A DNA stretch of 64,000 bases from Sphingomonas sp. Leaf67. GTDB taxonomy: Bacteria; Pseudomonadota; Alphaproteobacteria; Sphingomonadales; Sphingomonadaceae. The position numbers and the translations under genes were made by a program. The notes below the pieces were generated by a model. That model was not told where the DNA came from, did no database searches, and saw nothing but the letters and a program-made list of their open reading frames with translations. The DNA lies in assembly GCF_001421965.1 (NCBI RefSeq), contig NZ_LMLP01000003.1:70093-134092 (forward strand), written 5' to 3'. Shown here in pieces: positions 1 to 9,326 of this stretch. The number at the start of each line of letters is the position of its first letter. Position 1 is the first letter of the stretch.

Positions 1-195
1 TACGGCACAATCGCCCGTTTGCATGGCGATGATCCAGCGTCCGACCAGCGTGGCGGGCTCCTCCAGTCTCAAACTGCCGCTCGATTGTGCCGGTTCGCCG
101 TGAAGTTGCGTCATCTCGATGTCCTTCTTCGTACCAAGCGTTGCGCATGCGGCCGTATTGATAAAGAATACCAATGGGGTAATACCGAAAGTCAT
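1..195 (-). CDS. inh: Inh/AprI-type metalloprotease inhibitor (partial, cut by left edge)
   Basis: Read on the minus strand from the edge, the frame gives a short hydrophobic leader and then SGSLRLEEPATLVGRW, followed about eight residues later by GDCAV. This matches the start of mature Serratia/Pseudomonas serralysin inhibitors (SSLRLP...L.G.W.......C.), small periplasmic beta-barrels whose N-terminus plugs the protease active site. The C-terminal half lies outside the window. An ATG at 193-195 gives a leader-bearing product. A second ATG at 112-114 has a better ribosome site (AAGGA) but would lack an export signal. The gene diverges from the M10 protease beside it, the expected genetic partner. 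Family assignment rests on pattern recognition of about 25 residues. Confidence 0.68.
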   Translation of the reverse strand, partial: MTFGITPLVFFINTAACATLGTKKDIEMTQLHGEPAQSSGSLRLEEPATLVGRWIIAMQTGDCAV

Positions 196-363
196 TCCCC
201 GAACGTACCGAAATACGCGTCCGCTCCATGCGATCGCGGCGCGTCTGTGTGGAGAATATCTGTGGCCGTAGCGCATTCCACAACTCCCGTTATCGGAAAC
301 CTGTCCGACCAATATTTGGATGGACCGAACGATCCTGATCCGACATCGTTATTGCACCGGCTG

Positions 364-1953
364 ATGAACGATAGCAACGCCATGATCGGGGGCTATGACT
401 TGCCTTCGATTTCGACAGCCCCGACCTTGTCCGCGGTCATGTCGATCCCCGCTCCCGGCGCATCGTTCGGCTTCGGATGGGACGCGTGGCAGTCGCACCA
501 GTCGTCGCAGACGGCGGCCGCCGCCGAGGGATGCCATTGCTGGGGCTGCATGAACGGCGGCACGCCCGATCAGAGAACCGGATCGGGTCCGCAGGCGGCG
601 CTGAACGGCGAGCAGCGCGGCGATGCCGGCCCGAACGGCAAGCAGTCGCTGACGATCGGCGAAGCCGCCGCACAGATCGGTCGCGCGAACCAGACGTGGA
701 ACGGTTCAACGCTGGGACAGGCGGCCGAGGTCACCTATGCCTTCCGCGCTACCGCGCCCACGTCGATGCCCAACGGCACCGCCGGTTTCTCGCGCTTCAA
801 CGATGCGCAGATCGAACAGACGACGATCGCATTGCAGGCATGGGCCGATGTGGCGCGCGTCACCTTTCGCCGGGTCGACAGCGGCAACGGGTATAGCAAC
901 AATGCGCAGATGCTGCTGGGCAATTACTCCAGCGGCGCGTCGGGGGCCGCGGCCTTCGCCTATTATCCCGGCAGCGGCGTCGGCGGCGACAGCTGGTACA
1001 ACAGTTCGCTCAGCTACAACCGTGCCCCCGACAATCTGAATTACGGCGGGCAGGTGCTGATCCACGAAATCGGCCATGCACTCGGTCTAGGCCATCCGGG
1101 CGATTACAATGCCGGCAACGGATCGCCAACCTATGCCAACAGCGCCTCCTATTACGAGGATACGCGACAATATTCGGTGATGAGCTACTGGTCCGAAACC
1201 AACACCGGCGGCGACAATGGCGGCTATTATGCCGCGGCACCGTTGCTGGACGATATCGCCGCGGCCCAGCGGCTCTATGGCGCGAACAACACCACCCGCA
1301 CCGGCGACACCGTCTATGGCTTCGGGTCGAACACCGGGCGCGACTATTATACCGCGACGTCGGGCAGTTCGGCGCTGATCTTCGCGGCATGGGACGCGGG
1401 CGGCAACGACACGTTCGACTTTTCGGGCTATGCCAGCGCACAGCTGATCGACCTGAACGACGGCAATTTTTCGGACGTCGGCGGGCTGAAGGGCAATGTC
1501 GCCATCGCGCAGGGCGCGACGATCGAGAATGCGCGCGGCGGGTCGGGTGCCGACCGCATCCTCGGGAACGAAGTCGCCAACCAGCTGGTCGGCAATGCCG
1601 GCAACGACGTGCTGATCGGCGGCGGCGGGGCGGACGTGCTGACCGGCGGCAGCGGGTCGGACATCTTCGTCTTCACCGCCATCGGCGATTCGACGTCGAA
1701 CGTCCGCGACCGGATCACTGACTTCGCCACCGGCGTCGACAAGATCGATCTGTCGGCGATCGACGCCAACCTGTCGCTATCGGGCGATCAGGCATTCAGC
1801 CAGGTTGCGCAGTTCAGCGGGCGCGCGGGGCAGGCGGTGATCGCCAGCAGCAACGGCACGACGATGCTGTCCCTCGACCAGAATGGCGACGGCGTTGCCG
1901 ACTTCATGCTGTCGGTCACGGGGACGCTGTCGGGCAGCGACCTGTATTGGTAA
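364..1953 (+). CDS. Serralysin-like M10 metalloprotease with RTX C-terminus
   Basis: Secreted zinc endopeptidase of the serralysin (M10B) family. The zinc site HEIGHALGLGHP gives ligands H234, H238 and H244 (counted from the ATG at 364), and the Met-turn SVMSYW follows at M273. After the catalytic domain come glycine/aspartate-rich calcium-binding repeats (GNAGNDVLIGGGGAD) and an M10 C-terminal domain with DKIDLSAIDAN, the usual uncleaved signal for type I secretion. No Sec signal is seen. The frame stays open upstream to position 19, but that stretch overlaps the divergent inhibitor gene and looks non-coding, so the start is placed at 364; 382 is also possible and neither has a clear ribosome site. 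No HlyB/HlyD/TolC transporter gene is adjacent. Confidence 0.88.
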   Translation: MNDSNAMIGGYDLPSISTAPTLSAVMSIPAPGASFGFGWDAWQSHQSSQTAAAAEGCHCWGCMNGGTPDQRTGSGPQAALNGEQRGDAGPNGKQSLTIGEAAAQIGRANQTWNGSTLGQAAEVTYAFRATAPTSMPNGTAGFSRFNDAQIEQTTIALQAWADVARVTFRRVDSGNGYSNNAQMLLGNYSSGASGAAAFAYYPGSGVGGDSWYNSSLSYNRAPDNLNYGGQVLIHEIGHALGLGHPGDYNAGNGSPTYANSASYYEDTRQYSVMSYWSETNTGGDNGGYYAAAPLLDDIAAAQRLYGANNTTRTGDTVYGFGSNTGRDYYTATSGSSALIFAAWDAGGNDTFDFSGYASAQLIDLNDGNFSDVGGLKGNVAIAQGATIENARGGSGADRILGNEVANQLVGNAGNDVLIGGGGADVLTGGSGSDIFVFTAIGDSTSNVRDRITDFATGVDKIDLSAIDANLSLSGDQAFSQVAQFSGRAGQAVIASSNGTTMLSLDQNGDGVADFMLSVTGTLSGSDLYW

Positions 1954-1960
1954 GCGACCA

Positions 1961-1987
1961 CCGGGGCGGGCAGGATGCCCGCCCCGG
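1961..1987. terminator. Bidirectional hairpin between convergent genes
   Basis: A perfect 12-base inverted repeat with a 3-base loop (arms 1961-1972 and 1976-1987) lies between the protease stop and the convergent small gene. There is no clear T-run, so it is a probable rather than certain terminator. Confidence 0.6.
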
Positions 1988-1992
1988 GCGGT

Positions 1993-2196
1993 TCACGCGA
2001 GCAGGACGCTGTCGGCGTTCACCAGATCGGCACCGACCAGCGTGCCGACCAGTCGGACACGCTTTTCGACTTCGTCCACCGGCGTACGGTGCAGTTCGAG
2101 CTGATACCGCCCGCCCAGATCACGCCGCAGGTAAAAGGCGCCACCTTCGCGGATCAGCGTTCCGCTTTCATCGATGCGGGTGCCGATGGTCGGCAT
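1993..2196 (-). CDS. Small DUF5818-like protein
   Basis: 67-residue protein with no membrane segment or signal peptide. It has a G-x-R-x-x-E...GG-x-x-LRRD..G.Y.L.L.RTPVD pattern ending in VRLVGTLVGADLV, which resembles the short sphingomonad family DUF5818; function unknown. Its start codon lies 11 bases after the rpsU stop on the same strand, so the two are probably cotranscribed. The family name is recalled from the pattern, not from a search. Confidence 0.6.
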   Translation of the reverse strand: MPTIGTRIDESGTLIREGGAFYLRRDLGGRYQLELHRTPVDEVEKRVRLVGTLVGADLVNADSVLLA

Positions 2197-2207
2197 CGCC
2201 GCCCGGC

Positions 2208-2408
2208 TCAGCGGTCGCGTTCGGCGCGCTTGCGGTCGGCCTTGCGTGCACGGCTGATCGCGGCGGCGCGTTCGCGGGCACGCTTTTCCGACGGCTTTTC
2301 GTAATGCCGGCGCAGCTTCATTTCGCGATACACGCCTTCGCGCTGCAGCTTCTTCTTGAGCGCTCGCAGCGCCTGGTCGACATTGTTATCGCGAACGATG
2401 ATCTGCAT
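2208..2408 (-). CDS. rpsU: 30S ribosomal protein S21
   Basis: 66 residues starting [20 protein letters not shown] and ending in a very basic tail, the standard bS21 sequence. The protein sits near the 3' end of 16S rRNA on the small subunit and helps mRNA binding during initiation. The frame extends 21 codons upstream, but family length and N-terminus fix the start at 2408. Alphaproteobacteria often carry more than one rpsU, so this copy beside plasmid-type genes may be a second one. Confidence 0.95.
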   Translation of the reverse strand: MQIIVRDNNVDQALRALKKKLQREGVYREMKLRRHYEKPSEKRARERAAAISRARKADRKRAERDR

Positions 2409-2483
2409 GAGGTATAAGGTCCTAGGTTGATTCGAATCGGCAAGAGCCGGTTTTGCCGGGCTATCCGGCACCGCCTATTACGA

Positions 2484-3260
2484 TTAGCTTACATTTGGCA
2501 ATCCGCGATCTGTCCTGCGGCTCGCGCGGACCATCTCATCGATCCAGTGCAGAAGCAAGGTCGTGTAGGTCCGCTGGTGCCGCGGATCGCGCATCGCGTG
2601 GGTCGCGCCGTGCAGAATCCGGTGGCTGAGCGAGTTCGCGTTGCGAAACGCCGATTGATAGGACAGCATCGCTTCGCGCGGAATCTGTTCGTCCTTTTCG
2701 GACTCGACGATCAGCACGTCGCCACGAAAAGATGCACAGGCGGCGAGCGCCCGGTCGCCCCGTTCGTCCTGCGGCTGCTGGCGATAGGCCCGCACCACTT
2801 CCTTGTCGAGCAGCGCCTTGGGCGTGTCCCAATGCGCGTCGGGGTACAGCGCCGGCACCCGCAACGCCATCCAGCGGATCGGACGCCGGGCACTCAGCAA
2901 CGCCGACAGATAGCCGCCATAGCTGGTGCCGATCACGCCGATCGCCGCTCGATCGATCAACGGGTGGGCTGCGAGATGGTCGTAAGCGGCGATAACGTCA
3001 TCGAGGCTGTTCTGACGCGTTACCTCGCTGCGGTCGGCGTCGCTGCCGGCATGGCCGCGCAGGTCGAAGGTGAAACAGACACAGCCGAGCCGCGCCAGTT
3101 CCTCGGCCTGTCCGAAATCCTCCGCCTGATCCCCGCCCCAGCCATGGACGAACAGGAAACCCGGCACCGGTGCTTCGGGTTCGATCAACGTACCGGTCAG
3201 CTTCTGTCCATCGACGCGCAGCGTGACGCGGCCTTCGTCCAAGCGCCCGGGATCGCTCAC
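2484..3260 (-). CDS. Alpha/beta hydrolase (dienelactone-hydrolase/S9-like)
   Basis: 258-residue cytoplasmic serine hydrolase. It shows the oxyanion-region motif FVHGWGG, the nucleophile elbow GTSYGG, an acidic residue in ESEKDEQIP and the catalytic histidine in HGATHAM. The GTG start at 3260 overlaps the stop of the upstream DUF3182 gene (GTGA), which argues for translational coupling; the open frame further upstream lies inside that gene and is not used. The substrate is unknown, an acyl ester or peptide bond being typical of the family. Pairing with a DUF3182 protein suggests a joint pathway that cannot be named from sequence. Confidence 0.85.
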   Translation of the reverse strand: MSDPGRLDEGRVTLRVDGQKLTGTLIEPEAPVPGFLFVHGWGGDQAEDFGQAEELARLGCVCFTFDLRGHAGSDADRSEVTRQNSLDDVIAAYDHLAAHPLIDRAAIGVIGTSYGGYLSALLSARRPIRWMALRVPALYPDAHWDTPKALLDKEVVRAYRQQPQDERGDRALAACASFRGDVLIVESEKDEQIPREAMLSYQSAFRNANSLSHRILHGATHAMRDPRHQRTYTTLLLHWIDEMVRASRRTDRGLPNVS

Positions 3261-4378
3261 GCCAGCCTCACCGCATATTTGGTCATCGGCCCGACCCTCG
3301 GATCGACGCCGCGAAAATAGACCGTTGCCCCGGTCGGCGGATCGATCTCGGCATAGATCTCGACCGTCGAGCAGCGCACGGCATGGGTGTCGGGTTCGTC
3401 GCGCAGCGCCTCGAACGCGGCGATCTCGGCACCGCTGGCCCCACCGACGCGCCACGATTGCTCCAGCACGCCGATCCGCCGGGCACCCGCCGCATCGATA
3501 CCCTCGATCACGTCATAGTTGCGGCGCGTCAGCAGCAGGTCGGGATAAGCAAGCTGCGCCGCGCGGTCGAACGCCCCGGCACAGGCCACCGCCCGCGCGA
3601 TCGCCGGCGACAAGGGCTCGGCAGCGAGCGTGTCGAGCCCACCGCGCACGACATACAGGTCCGACCCGCCATATACCTCGCGCCCCTGATGGTCGCGGGT
3701 CAGGTTCTGGCTGCCCCAATAGCTGATCGTCCGGGCGGGGAGTTGGATGGTGCCGACGCTGTAGGTCACGACTTCGGTAAGATTTTCCTCCAGCACGATA
3801 CCGCAATGGGCGAGGTCGGCATCGTCCTCGCGCGACAGGGCATCGGCGAGCGCGGCGTCGTCATGAACCACGACCTGCCCCAGTCCGGCCTTCGCACACA
3901 CGTCCTTGATCCGGACCGGGCCGTTGGCCAGCAACATCCGGCCAGCGGCCAGCGCGTCGGCACGGCTGAACGCGGTATAGCCGGTCAGCGCGGCATCCCC
4001 CATCAGCCCGGCCAGCGCCGTGGACCAGAGCGGCGGGCATCTGGCGTCGGGGTGCAACAGGCCATGAGTGATCGCCTTGGTCGCGACGAAGGCGGCGGGG
4101 ACGACACCGCCCAGAATCTGGTCCCGCCGGCGAATACCCAGGTCCTTCGCCACCGCCACTTCGATCGCGTCGCCCGGCACATGCAGCGTCGCATCCTCGA
4201 CCGGTTCGCCGATACCGACGTCGAGCAGTCCGGCGATCCGGGTCAGCAACACCTCGCGCGACCGGTGGTCGTGAACGTTGCCGGTGCGGCGATCGGCATC
4301 ACCCGGCGCGGCGACGACGCGGATCGAGGGGAGCGGAAGCACCGCCGGGGTCGGGTCGATCGCGGAAGCGTGGAGCAT
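3257..4378 (-). CDS. DUF3182 family protein (ATP-grasp-like)
   Basis: 373-residue soluble protein. The middle contains KDVCAKAGLGQVVV, then GIVLEENL, and later TYSVGTIQL and YWGSQNLTRD, the layout I associate with DUF3182, proteins with an ATP-grasp-like fold and unproven activity. In such proteins the acidic EENL stretch resembles the nucleotide- and metal-binding part of carboxylate-amine ligases. The gene is first of a two-gene unit, and its stop overlaps the GTG start of the hydrolase. No signal peptide or membrane segment. The family name is likely; any reaction is inference. Confidence 0.65.
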   Translation of the reverse strand: MLHASAIDPTPAVLPLPSIRVVAAPGDADRRTGNVHDHRSREVLLTRIAGLLDVGIGEPVEDATLHVPGDAIEVAVAKDLGIRRRDQILGGVVPAAFVATKAITHGLLHPDARCPPLWSTALAGLMGDAALTGYTAFSRADALAAGRMLLANGPVRIKDVCAKAGLGQVVVHDDAALADALSREDDADLAHCGIVLEENLTEVVTYSVGTIQLPARTISYWGSQNLTRDHQGREVYGGSDLYVVRGGLDTLAAEPLSPAIARAVACAGAFDRAAQLAYPDLLLTRRNYDVIEGIDAAGARRIGVLEQSWRVGGASGAEIAAFEALRDEPDTHAVRCSTVEIYAEIDPPTGATVYFRGVDPRVGPMTKYAVRLA

Positions 4379-4494
4379 GCCGTTTCGCCTGCATCAGAGG
4401 AACGTCGCGCCAACGCACCGTGCCGCAAACCGTTTCAGCGATGCCGACAACTTCGCCGTCCGTACCGATCCCGACCGACCGGCCTTGGCCGATG

Positions 4495-5799
4495 CTACCG
4501 CAATGACGGGCGGGCCGGGACGGACGCCACATCGTCGTCCTCGTTCAATTGACCCAGCGCCCCCGTCTCGCGCGCCTTGCGACCATAGACGATCTCGAAC
4601 AGCGGCGACGCCATCAGCGTCGTCACGATCGCCATGATGACCAGCATCGAAAACAGCGCCGGGCCGATAATCCCCTTTTGCAGCCCGATATTGATGATGA
4701 TGAGTTCCATCAGCCCACGCGCGTTCATCAGCGTGCCGACCGCCATCGCCGTCGCATTGTCCTGCCCGGTCGCACGCGCCGCCGCCCAGCACGCCACGCC
4801 CTTCGCCCCGACCGACCCGATCAGGATGACCGCCGTGACGAGGATCAGGTCGACGCTGTTGACCATCGTCAACTGCGTATTCAGCCCCGAAAAGGCGAAG
4901 AACATCGGCACCAGCAGCGCGGTGGTGAAGGGTTCGACCTGCTTGCGCACCTCGCGCGTCAGCACCCCGCGCGGCATGACCACGCCCAGCAGGAAACCGC
5001 CGAACACCGAATGCATCCCCGCCGCATCCATCGCCCATGCGCTGAGGCCGAACAGCATGACCACGACCGCCAGCATCGGCTGCGTCACCCGCCCCTCGCG
5101 TTCGGCCCAGCGGGTCAGCGGAGCCAGCACCTTCGGCCCGAGCACGATCATGAACGCGGCGAACGCGCCGCCGCCGACGATCGCCTTGACCGCCACCTCG
5201 CTGCCGCCGCCGAAGCTGGCCAGCACGATCGCCAGCACCACCCACGCCCCGGCATCGTCGATCGCCCCCGCCGACAGCGATAGCGACCCGAGCGGCGTAC
5301 CGGTCAGCCCGCGCTCATGAATAATCCGCGCCAGCATCGGAAACGCGGTGATCGAGATGCACGCCCCCATGAACAGCGTGACCTGCAGGCTCGTAATCCC
5401 CTTTCCGAACAGGTCGAGGCCGAGCAGCCACGGCGTCAGCGCGAACGCGACGAGAAACGGTGCCGCCATGCCCGACAGCGACACGGCGATCGCGCTGCGG
5501 GCGTTCAGCCGGAAATGATCGGTGCGGAACCCCAGCCCGACGAGGAACATGTACAGCCCGACGCCCAGCTGCGCGCAGACGTACAGGATCGGCTTGGCAT
5601 CCTTGGGAAAGATCGCCGCCTGCAGATCGGGCGCGACCAGTCCCAGCAGCGACGGGCCGAGCACGACCCCCGCGATCATTTCCCCCACCACCTGCGGTTG
5701 GTCGAGAAAGCGTTTTCCGAACCAGCCCATCGCCCGGCACGCGCCGACGATGACGAAGATTTGCAGGAAAAATGCTACGCTCAGTTCCGGTAACGCCAT
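4495..5799 (-). CDS. CPA2/Kef-type cation:proton antiporter
   Basis: 434-residue inner-membrane protein with about 12 hydrophobic segments and no soluble TrkA/RCK domain. The motifs GEMIAGVVLGPSLLG near the N-terminus and AGAIDDAGAWVVLA, carrying the ion-binding aspartate pair, mark the monovalent cation:proton antiporter-2 family. It probably exchanges Na+ or K+ for H+ in pH and ion homeostasis. The start at 5799 is preceded by a strong GGGGGAGGGG ribosome site; the open frame upstream lacks membrane character. It is separated from both neighbours and probably has its own promoter. Confidence 0.88.
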   Translation of the reverse strand: MALPELSVAFFLQIFVIVGACRAMGWFGKRFLDQPQVVGEMIAGVVLGPSLLGLVAPDLQAAIFPKDAKPILYVCAQLGVGLYMFLVGLGFRTDHFRLNARSAIAVSLSGMAAPFLVAFALTPWLLGLDLFGKGITSLQVTLFMGACISITAFPMLARIIHERGLTGTPLGSLSLSAGAIDDAGAWVVLAIVLASFGGGSEVAVKAIVGGGAFAAFMIVLGPKVLAPLTRWAEREGRVTQPMLAVVVMLFGLSAWAMDAAGMHSVFGGFLLGVVMPRGVLTREVRKQVEPFTTALLVPMFFAFSGLNTQLTMVNSVDLILVTAVILIGSVGAKGVACWAAARATGQDNATAMAVGTLMNARGLMELIIINIGLQKGIIGPALFSMLVIMAIVTTLMASPLFEIVYGRKARETGALGQLNEDDDVASVPARPSLR

Positions 5800-6000
5800 C
5801 CGCCCCTCCCCCGGGTCGTTTCGTCCGACCGCTTCGGGCGGCCCGGTATTTGCCAACGAATTGCCGCAGCGACGGGCAAGGGCAAGCGGCATTCGCAGCG
5901 ACCGCACGGATGCGGCTTCGTTTTTCCCTCGGCACGCCGCCGAATGTTGCCGCGACGCTACACCGCAGCGACGCGGATGCCGCCCGTGCCGCCGCCGTCC

Positions 6001-8340
6001 CTACAACAGCTTGTCGAGCGTGATCGGCAGGTCGCGGATGCGGCGGCCGGTCGCGTTGTGGACCGCGTTGGCCACCGCCGCCGCGACGCCGGTGATGCCG
6101 ATCTCACCGATGCCGTGCGCGCCCATCGGCGTGTGCGGATCGGGAATGTCGGTCCAGATCACGTCGATCTCCGGCACGTCGAGATGCACCGGCACATGAT
6201 ATTCGGCGAGGCTGGGGTTCATGATCCGGCCGTTGCGTTCGTCGAACTGCGTCTCCTCCATCAGCGCCATGCCCAGCCCCATGACGATGCCGCCGCGAAA
6301 CTGGCTGGCGGCGGTGCGCGGGTTCAGGATGCGACCGCAGTCGAACGCGCCGAGGAAACGGCGCACCCGCACCTCGCCCGTCACGTCGTCGACCCCGACC
6401 TCGCAGAACAGCGCGCTGTGCGAATGCATCGACCAGTGCATGAATTCGAGCGGGGGCGAGCCGGCCTCGGTCACGCTGATGCTGTCGCGCCCGGCGCGGC
6501 GCAGGATCGACGCATAGCTTTCGCGCCGGGCCGGATCGTCGAGCTTTGCCAGCCCCCCGCCCTTGCTGCCGATCTCCTTTGCCGACAGGCCGGCCAGCGG
6601 CGAATCGTTGCCGGCCAGTTTCAGCAGCTCGGCGCTCAGCGCATTGTGCGCGGCGATGACCGCGGCACCGATCGCCGCGGTCTGTTGCGATCCGCCGGCC
6701 ATGATCGCGCCGGGAATGGCGCTGTCGCCATAGCCGACATCGACCCGGTCGAGCGGCAGGCCGAGCCGTTCGGCGGTGACGATCGCGGTGGTCGTGCCGG
6801 TGCCCATGCCCATTTCCGCCGCCGCGACCTCGACAAAGGCGCGCACGTCGTCGCCGTCGCGGGTCAAGGTCAGCCGTGCCTTCGCCCCGGGCATCCGGTA
6901 ATAGGGATAGGTACCGGTCGCGCAGCCCATGCCGATCCGCCACGCGCCGTCGCGCCGCGTCGCCGTCTGCGGCCGGTCGCTCCATCCGAAGCGTTCCGCC
7001 CCCTGTCGCCACGCGGTGACGATATGCCGCGAGGAAAAGGGCAATCCCGATGTCGGGTCCCGGTCGGGTTCGTTGCGGATGCGCAGTTCGACCGGATCGA
7101 TGCCCAGATCGTCGGCCAGTTCGTCGATCGCCGATTCCAGCGCGAAGGTGCCGACCGCCTCGCCCGGCGCGCGCATGAAGGTATTGGCCAGCATCTGCAT
7201 CCGCGCCACTTCGACCTTCAGCGCGATGTTCGGCACCGCATAGGCCGACCGCGTGCCGAGGATGAAGGGTTCGGGCATCGCATTGTGCGGCGTCATCACC
7301 GACAGCCCGCTATGGACCAGCGCGGTGAAGCGGCCATCGGCCTGCGCACCGATCGCCACGCGCTGTTCGGTCAGCGTCCGCCCGCCGACGACGCGATAGA
7401 CCCCCTCGCGCGACAGGGCGATACGCACCGGTCGCCCGGCGAGCTTCGCGGCGGCGGCGGCGATCACCTGATGCTCCCACAGCCCCTTCGACCCGAACCC
7501 GCCCCCGACATAGGGCGATGTCAGCCGGACCTTGTCGGGCTTCATCCCGAACACCTCGGCCATGGTCTGCGCCTGTTGCGCGACCATCTGGCTGGCGTCG
7601 TGGATCACCAGTTCGCCATCGATCCATGCCAGCGTCGCGGCATGCGGTTCGATCGGGTTATGGTTGTGGCGCGGCGTCGTATAGCGCCGGTCGACGCGGT
7701 GCGGTGCCGCCACCAGCGCCGCCTCGGCATCGCCGATGTCGTTGCGCAGCGGCTGTCCCATGAACAGCCCCTGTTCGATACCCCTGGCCTTCGCCGCCGC
7801 CAGCGTCGTCACCGCCGGCACCTGACGATAGGTAAACTGCAGCAGCGAGGCGGCATGATCGGCCTGCTCTTGCGTTTCGGCGAGGACGCAGGCGACCGGC
7901 TGTCCGTTCCAGTGCACCTGATCGTCCTGCAGGATCGGGATCGTGTCCGGCCCGACCGCACTCATCGACGTGCCGAACATCGCCGGGGTCTTCATCCGCG
8001 GCGCGTTGCGATGGGTCATCACCAGCACCACGCCCGGCGCGCCCTCCGCCGCCGCGCTGTCGATCGCGGTGATCCGCCCGCGCGCGATCGTCGCATAGGC
8101 GAGCGCGGCATAGGCCATGCCGTCGAACCGGAATTCGGCGGCGAACGGCGCACCGCCGCCGACCTTCAACGGCCCATCGAGCCGCGACACCGGCGTACCG
8201 ATCAGCCCGTGCTTGCGCGCGATCAGCGGGTCGGGAACCCCGCCGGGAATCCAGTTGTCTGGGGCCAGCGGCACCAGCTTTTGCAGCGCGCCCATCACCA
8301 GTCCCTGTGCGGTCTGCTTGGCGCTGTCGATGATGCTCAT
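6001..8340 (-). CDS. Molybdopterin-binding subunit of aldehyde/xanthine oxidoreductase (PaoC-like)
   Basis: 779-residue large subunit of a xanthine-oxidase-family hydroxylase. It has VGGGFGSKG for cofactor binding, RAPGEA and the C-terminal GEIGITGVAAAVANAV, whose first Glu is the expected catalytic base. Such enzymes oxidise aldehydes or N-heterocycles using water and pass electrons through 2Fe-2S and FAD subunits, both encoded just upstream. ATGA overlap with the FAD gene shows translational coupling. The order 2Fe-2S, FAD, Moco matches paoABC. There is no obvious Tat signal here. No dedicated XdhC/PaoD cofactor-insertion gene follows, so maturation must be encoded elsewhere. The substrate is not predictable beyond aldehyde or purine-like compounds. 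Confidence 0.9.
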   Translation of the reverse strand: MSIIDSAKQTAQGLVMGALQKLVPLAPDNWIPGGVPDPLIARKHGLIGTPVSRLDGPLKVGGGAPFAAEFRFDGMAYAALAYATIARGRITAIDSAAAEGAPGVVLVMTHRNAPRMKTPAMFGTSMSAVGPDTIPILQDDQVHWNGQPVACVLAETQEQADHAASLLQFTYRQVPAVTTLAAAKARGIEQGLFMGQPLRNDIGDAEAALVAAPHRVDRRYTTPRHNHNPIEPHAATLAWIDGELVIHDASQMVAQQAQTMAEVFGMKPDKVRLTSPYVGGGFGSKGLWEHQVIAAAAAKLAGRPVRIALSREGVYRVVGGRTLTEQRVAIGAQADGRFTALVHSGLSVMTPHNAMPEPFILGTRSAYAVPNIALKVEVARMQMLANTFMRAPGEAVGTFALESAIDELADDLGIDPVELRIRNEPDRDPTSGLPFSSRHIVTAWRQGAERFGWSDRPQTATRRDGAWRIGMGCATGTYPYYRMPGAKARLTLTRDGDDVRAFVEVAAAEMGMGTGTTTAIVTAERLGLPLDRVDVGYGDSAIPGAIMAGGSQQTAAIGAAVIAAHNALSAELLKLAGNDSPLAGLSAKEIGSKGGGLAKLDDPARRESYASILRRAGRDSISVTEAGSPPLEFMHWSMHSHSALFCEVGVDDVTGEVRVRRFLGAFDCGRILNPRTAASQFRGGIVMGLGMALMEETQFDERNGRIMNPSLAEYHVPVHLDVPEIDVIWTDIPDPHTPMGAHGIGEIGITGVAAAVANAVHNATGRRIRDLPITLDKLL

Positions 8341-9326
8341 GCCCGTGCTCCCGTCGCCAGTTCGCCCAACACCGCCGCCAGCGTCCGTTCCGCCAGCACC
8401 GGTTTGAATCCATTGTCGCGGAGCACCTGCGCATCGGCGAACTCCGCCGCCGCCGCCGCGCGGAACGCCGCTTCGCCCGGCACCTGCCCGATGAGCGCCG
8501 CTTCCGCCGTTCGCGCGCGCCACGGCTTGTGCGCGACCCCGCCGAACGCGATGCGCAGTTCGGCGATCCGGTCGTCCTCGATCGTCAGCGCCGCCGCGAC
8601 CGAGATCAGGGCAAAGGCATAGCTCGCCCGGTCGCGGACCTTGCGATAGGTCGAATTCGCCGCGACCCGGGCGGGCGGGACCTCGACCGCGACGATCAGC
8701 TCGCCGGGTGCCAGCACCGTGTCCAGATCGGGCCGGTCGCCGGGCAACCGGTGAAACTGGTCGAACGCGATCGCGCGCATGCCATCGGGGCCGGCGACCT
8801 GCACCACCGCGTCGAGCGCGGCGAACGCCACGCACAGATCGGACGGATGCGTCGCCACGCACGCTTCCGACGCGCCGAGCACCGCATGGATGCGGTTGAA
8901 CCCGCCGAGCGCATCGCATCCCGACCCAATCACCCGCTTGTTACAGCGCGACCCGTCGGTGTCGTAGAAATAGGTGCAGCGCGTCCGTTGCAGCAGGTTG
9001 CCGCCGACCGTCGCCATGTTGCGGATCTGTGCCGATGCCCCCGCGAGGATCGCGCGGGACAGCACCGGATAGCGGCTGCGGACGGCGGGATGTTCGGCCA
9101 ATGCGGTGTTGCGCACCGCCGCGCCGATGCGCAGCCCGCCGCCATCGGTCTCCTCGATCGTGTCCGACAGGCCGGTCACGTCGATCAGCCGCGTCGGCCG
9201 TGCTACCGTTTCGCGCATCAGGTCGACCAGATTGGTGCCGCCGCCCAGAAACGCGCTGCCCTCCCCCGCGCCCATCCGCAACGCCGTCGCCACATCGTCC
9301 GCGCGTGCATAGTCGAACGGGGTCAT
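8337..9326 (-). CDS. FAD-binding subunit of aldehyde/xanthine oxidoreductase (PaoB-like)
   Basis: 329 residues with the CO-dehydrogenase flavoprotein fold. GGGTNLVDLMRE is the first FAD pyrophosphate motif and TVGGNLLQRT the second. Just after it lie spaced cysteines (RTRCTYFYD, SRCNKR, GSGCDAL, SEACVA), as in PaoB-type subunits where an inserted loop holds an extra 4Fe-4S cluster; absence of this cluster would distinguish plain xanthine dehydrogenases. The gene overlaps the 2Fe-2S gene and the Moco gene by four bases on each side. Confidence 0.9.
   Translation of the reverse strand: MTPFDYARADDVATALRMGAGEGSAFLGGGTNLVDLMRETVARPTRLIDVTGLSDTIEETDGGGLRIGAAVRNTALAEHPAVRSRYPVLSRAILAGASAQIRNMATVGGNLLQRTRCTYFYDTDGSRCNKRVIGSGCDALGGFNRIHAVLGASEACVATHPSDLCVAFAALDAVVQVAGPDGMRAIAFDQFHRLPGDRPDLDTVLAPGELIVAVEVPPARVAANSTYRKVRDRASYAFALISVAAALTIEDDRIAELRIAFGGVAHKPWRARTAEAALIGQVPGEAAFRAAAAAEFADAQVLRDNGFKPVLAERTLAAVLGELATGARA

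Noticed and set aside
5944..8622. Very long open frame on the plus strand opposite the molybdenum enzyme genes
   Set aside because: It is antisense to three well-recognised coupled genes, has an Arg/Pro/His-rich composition typical of high-GC mirror frames and no domain.
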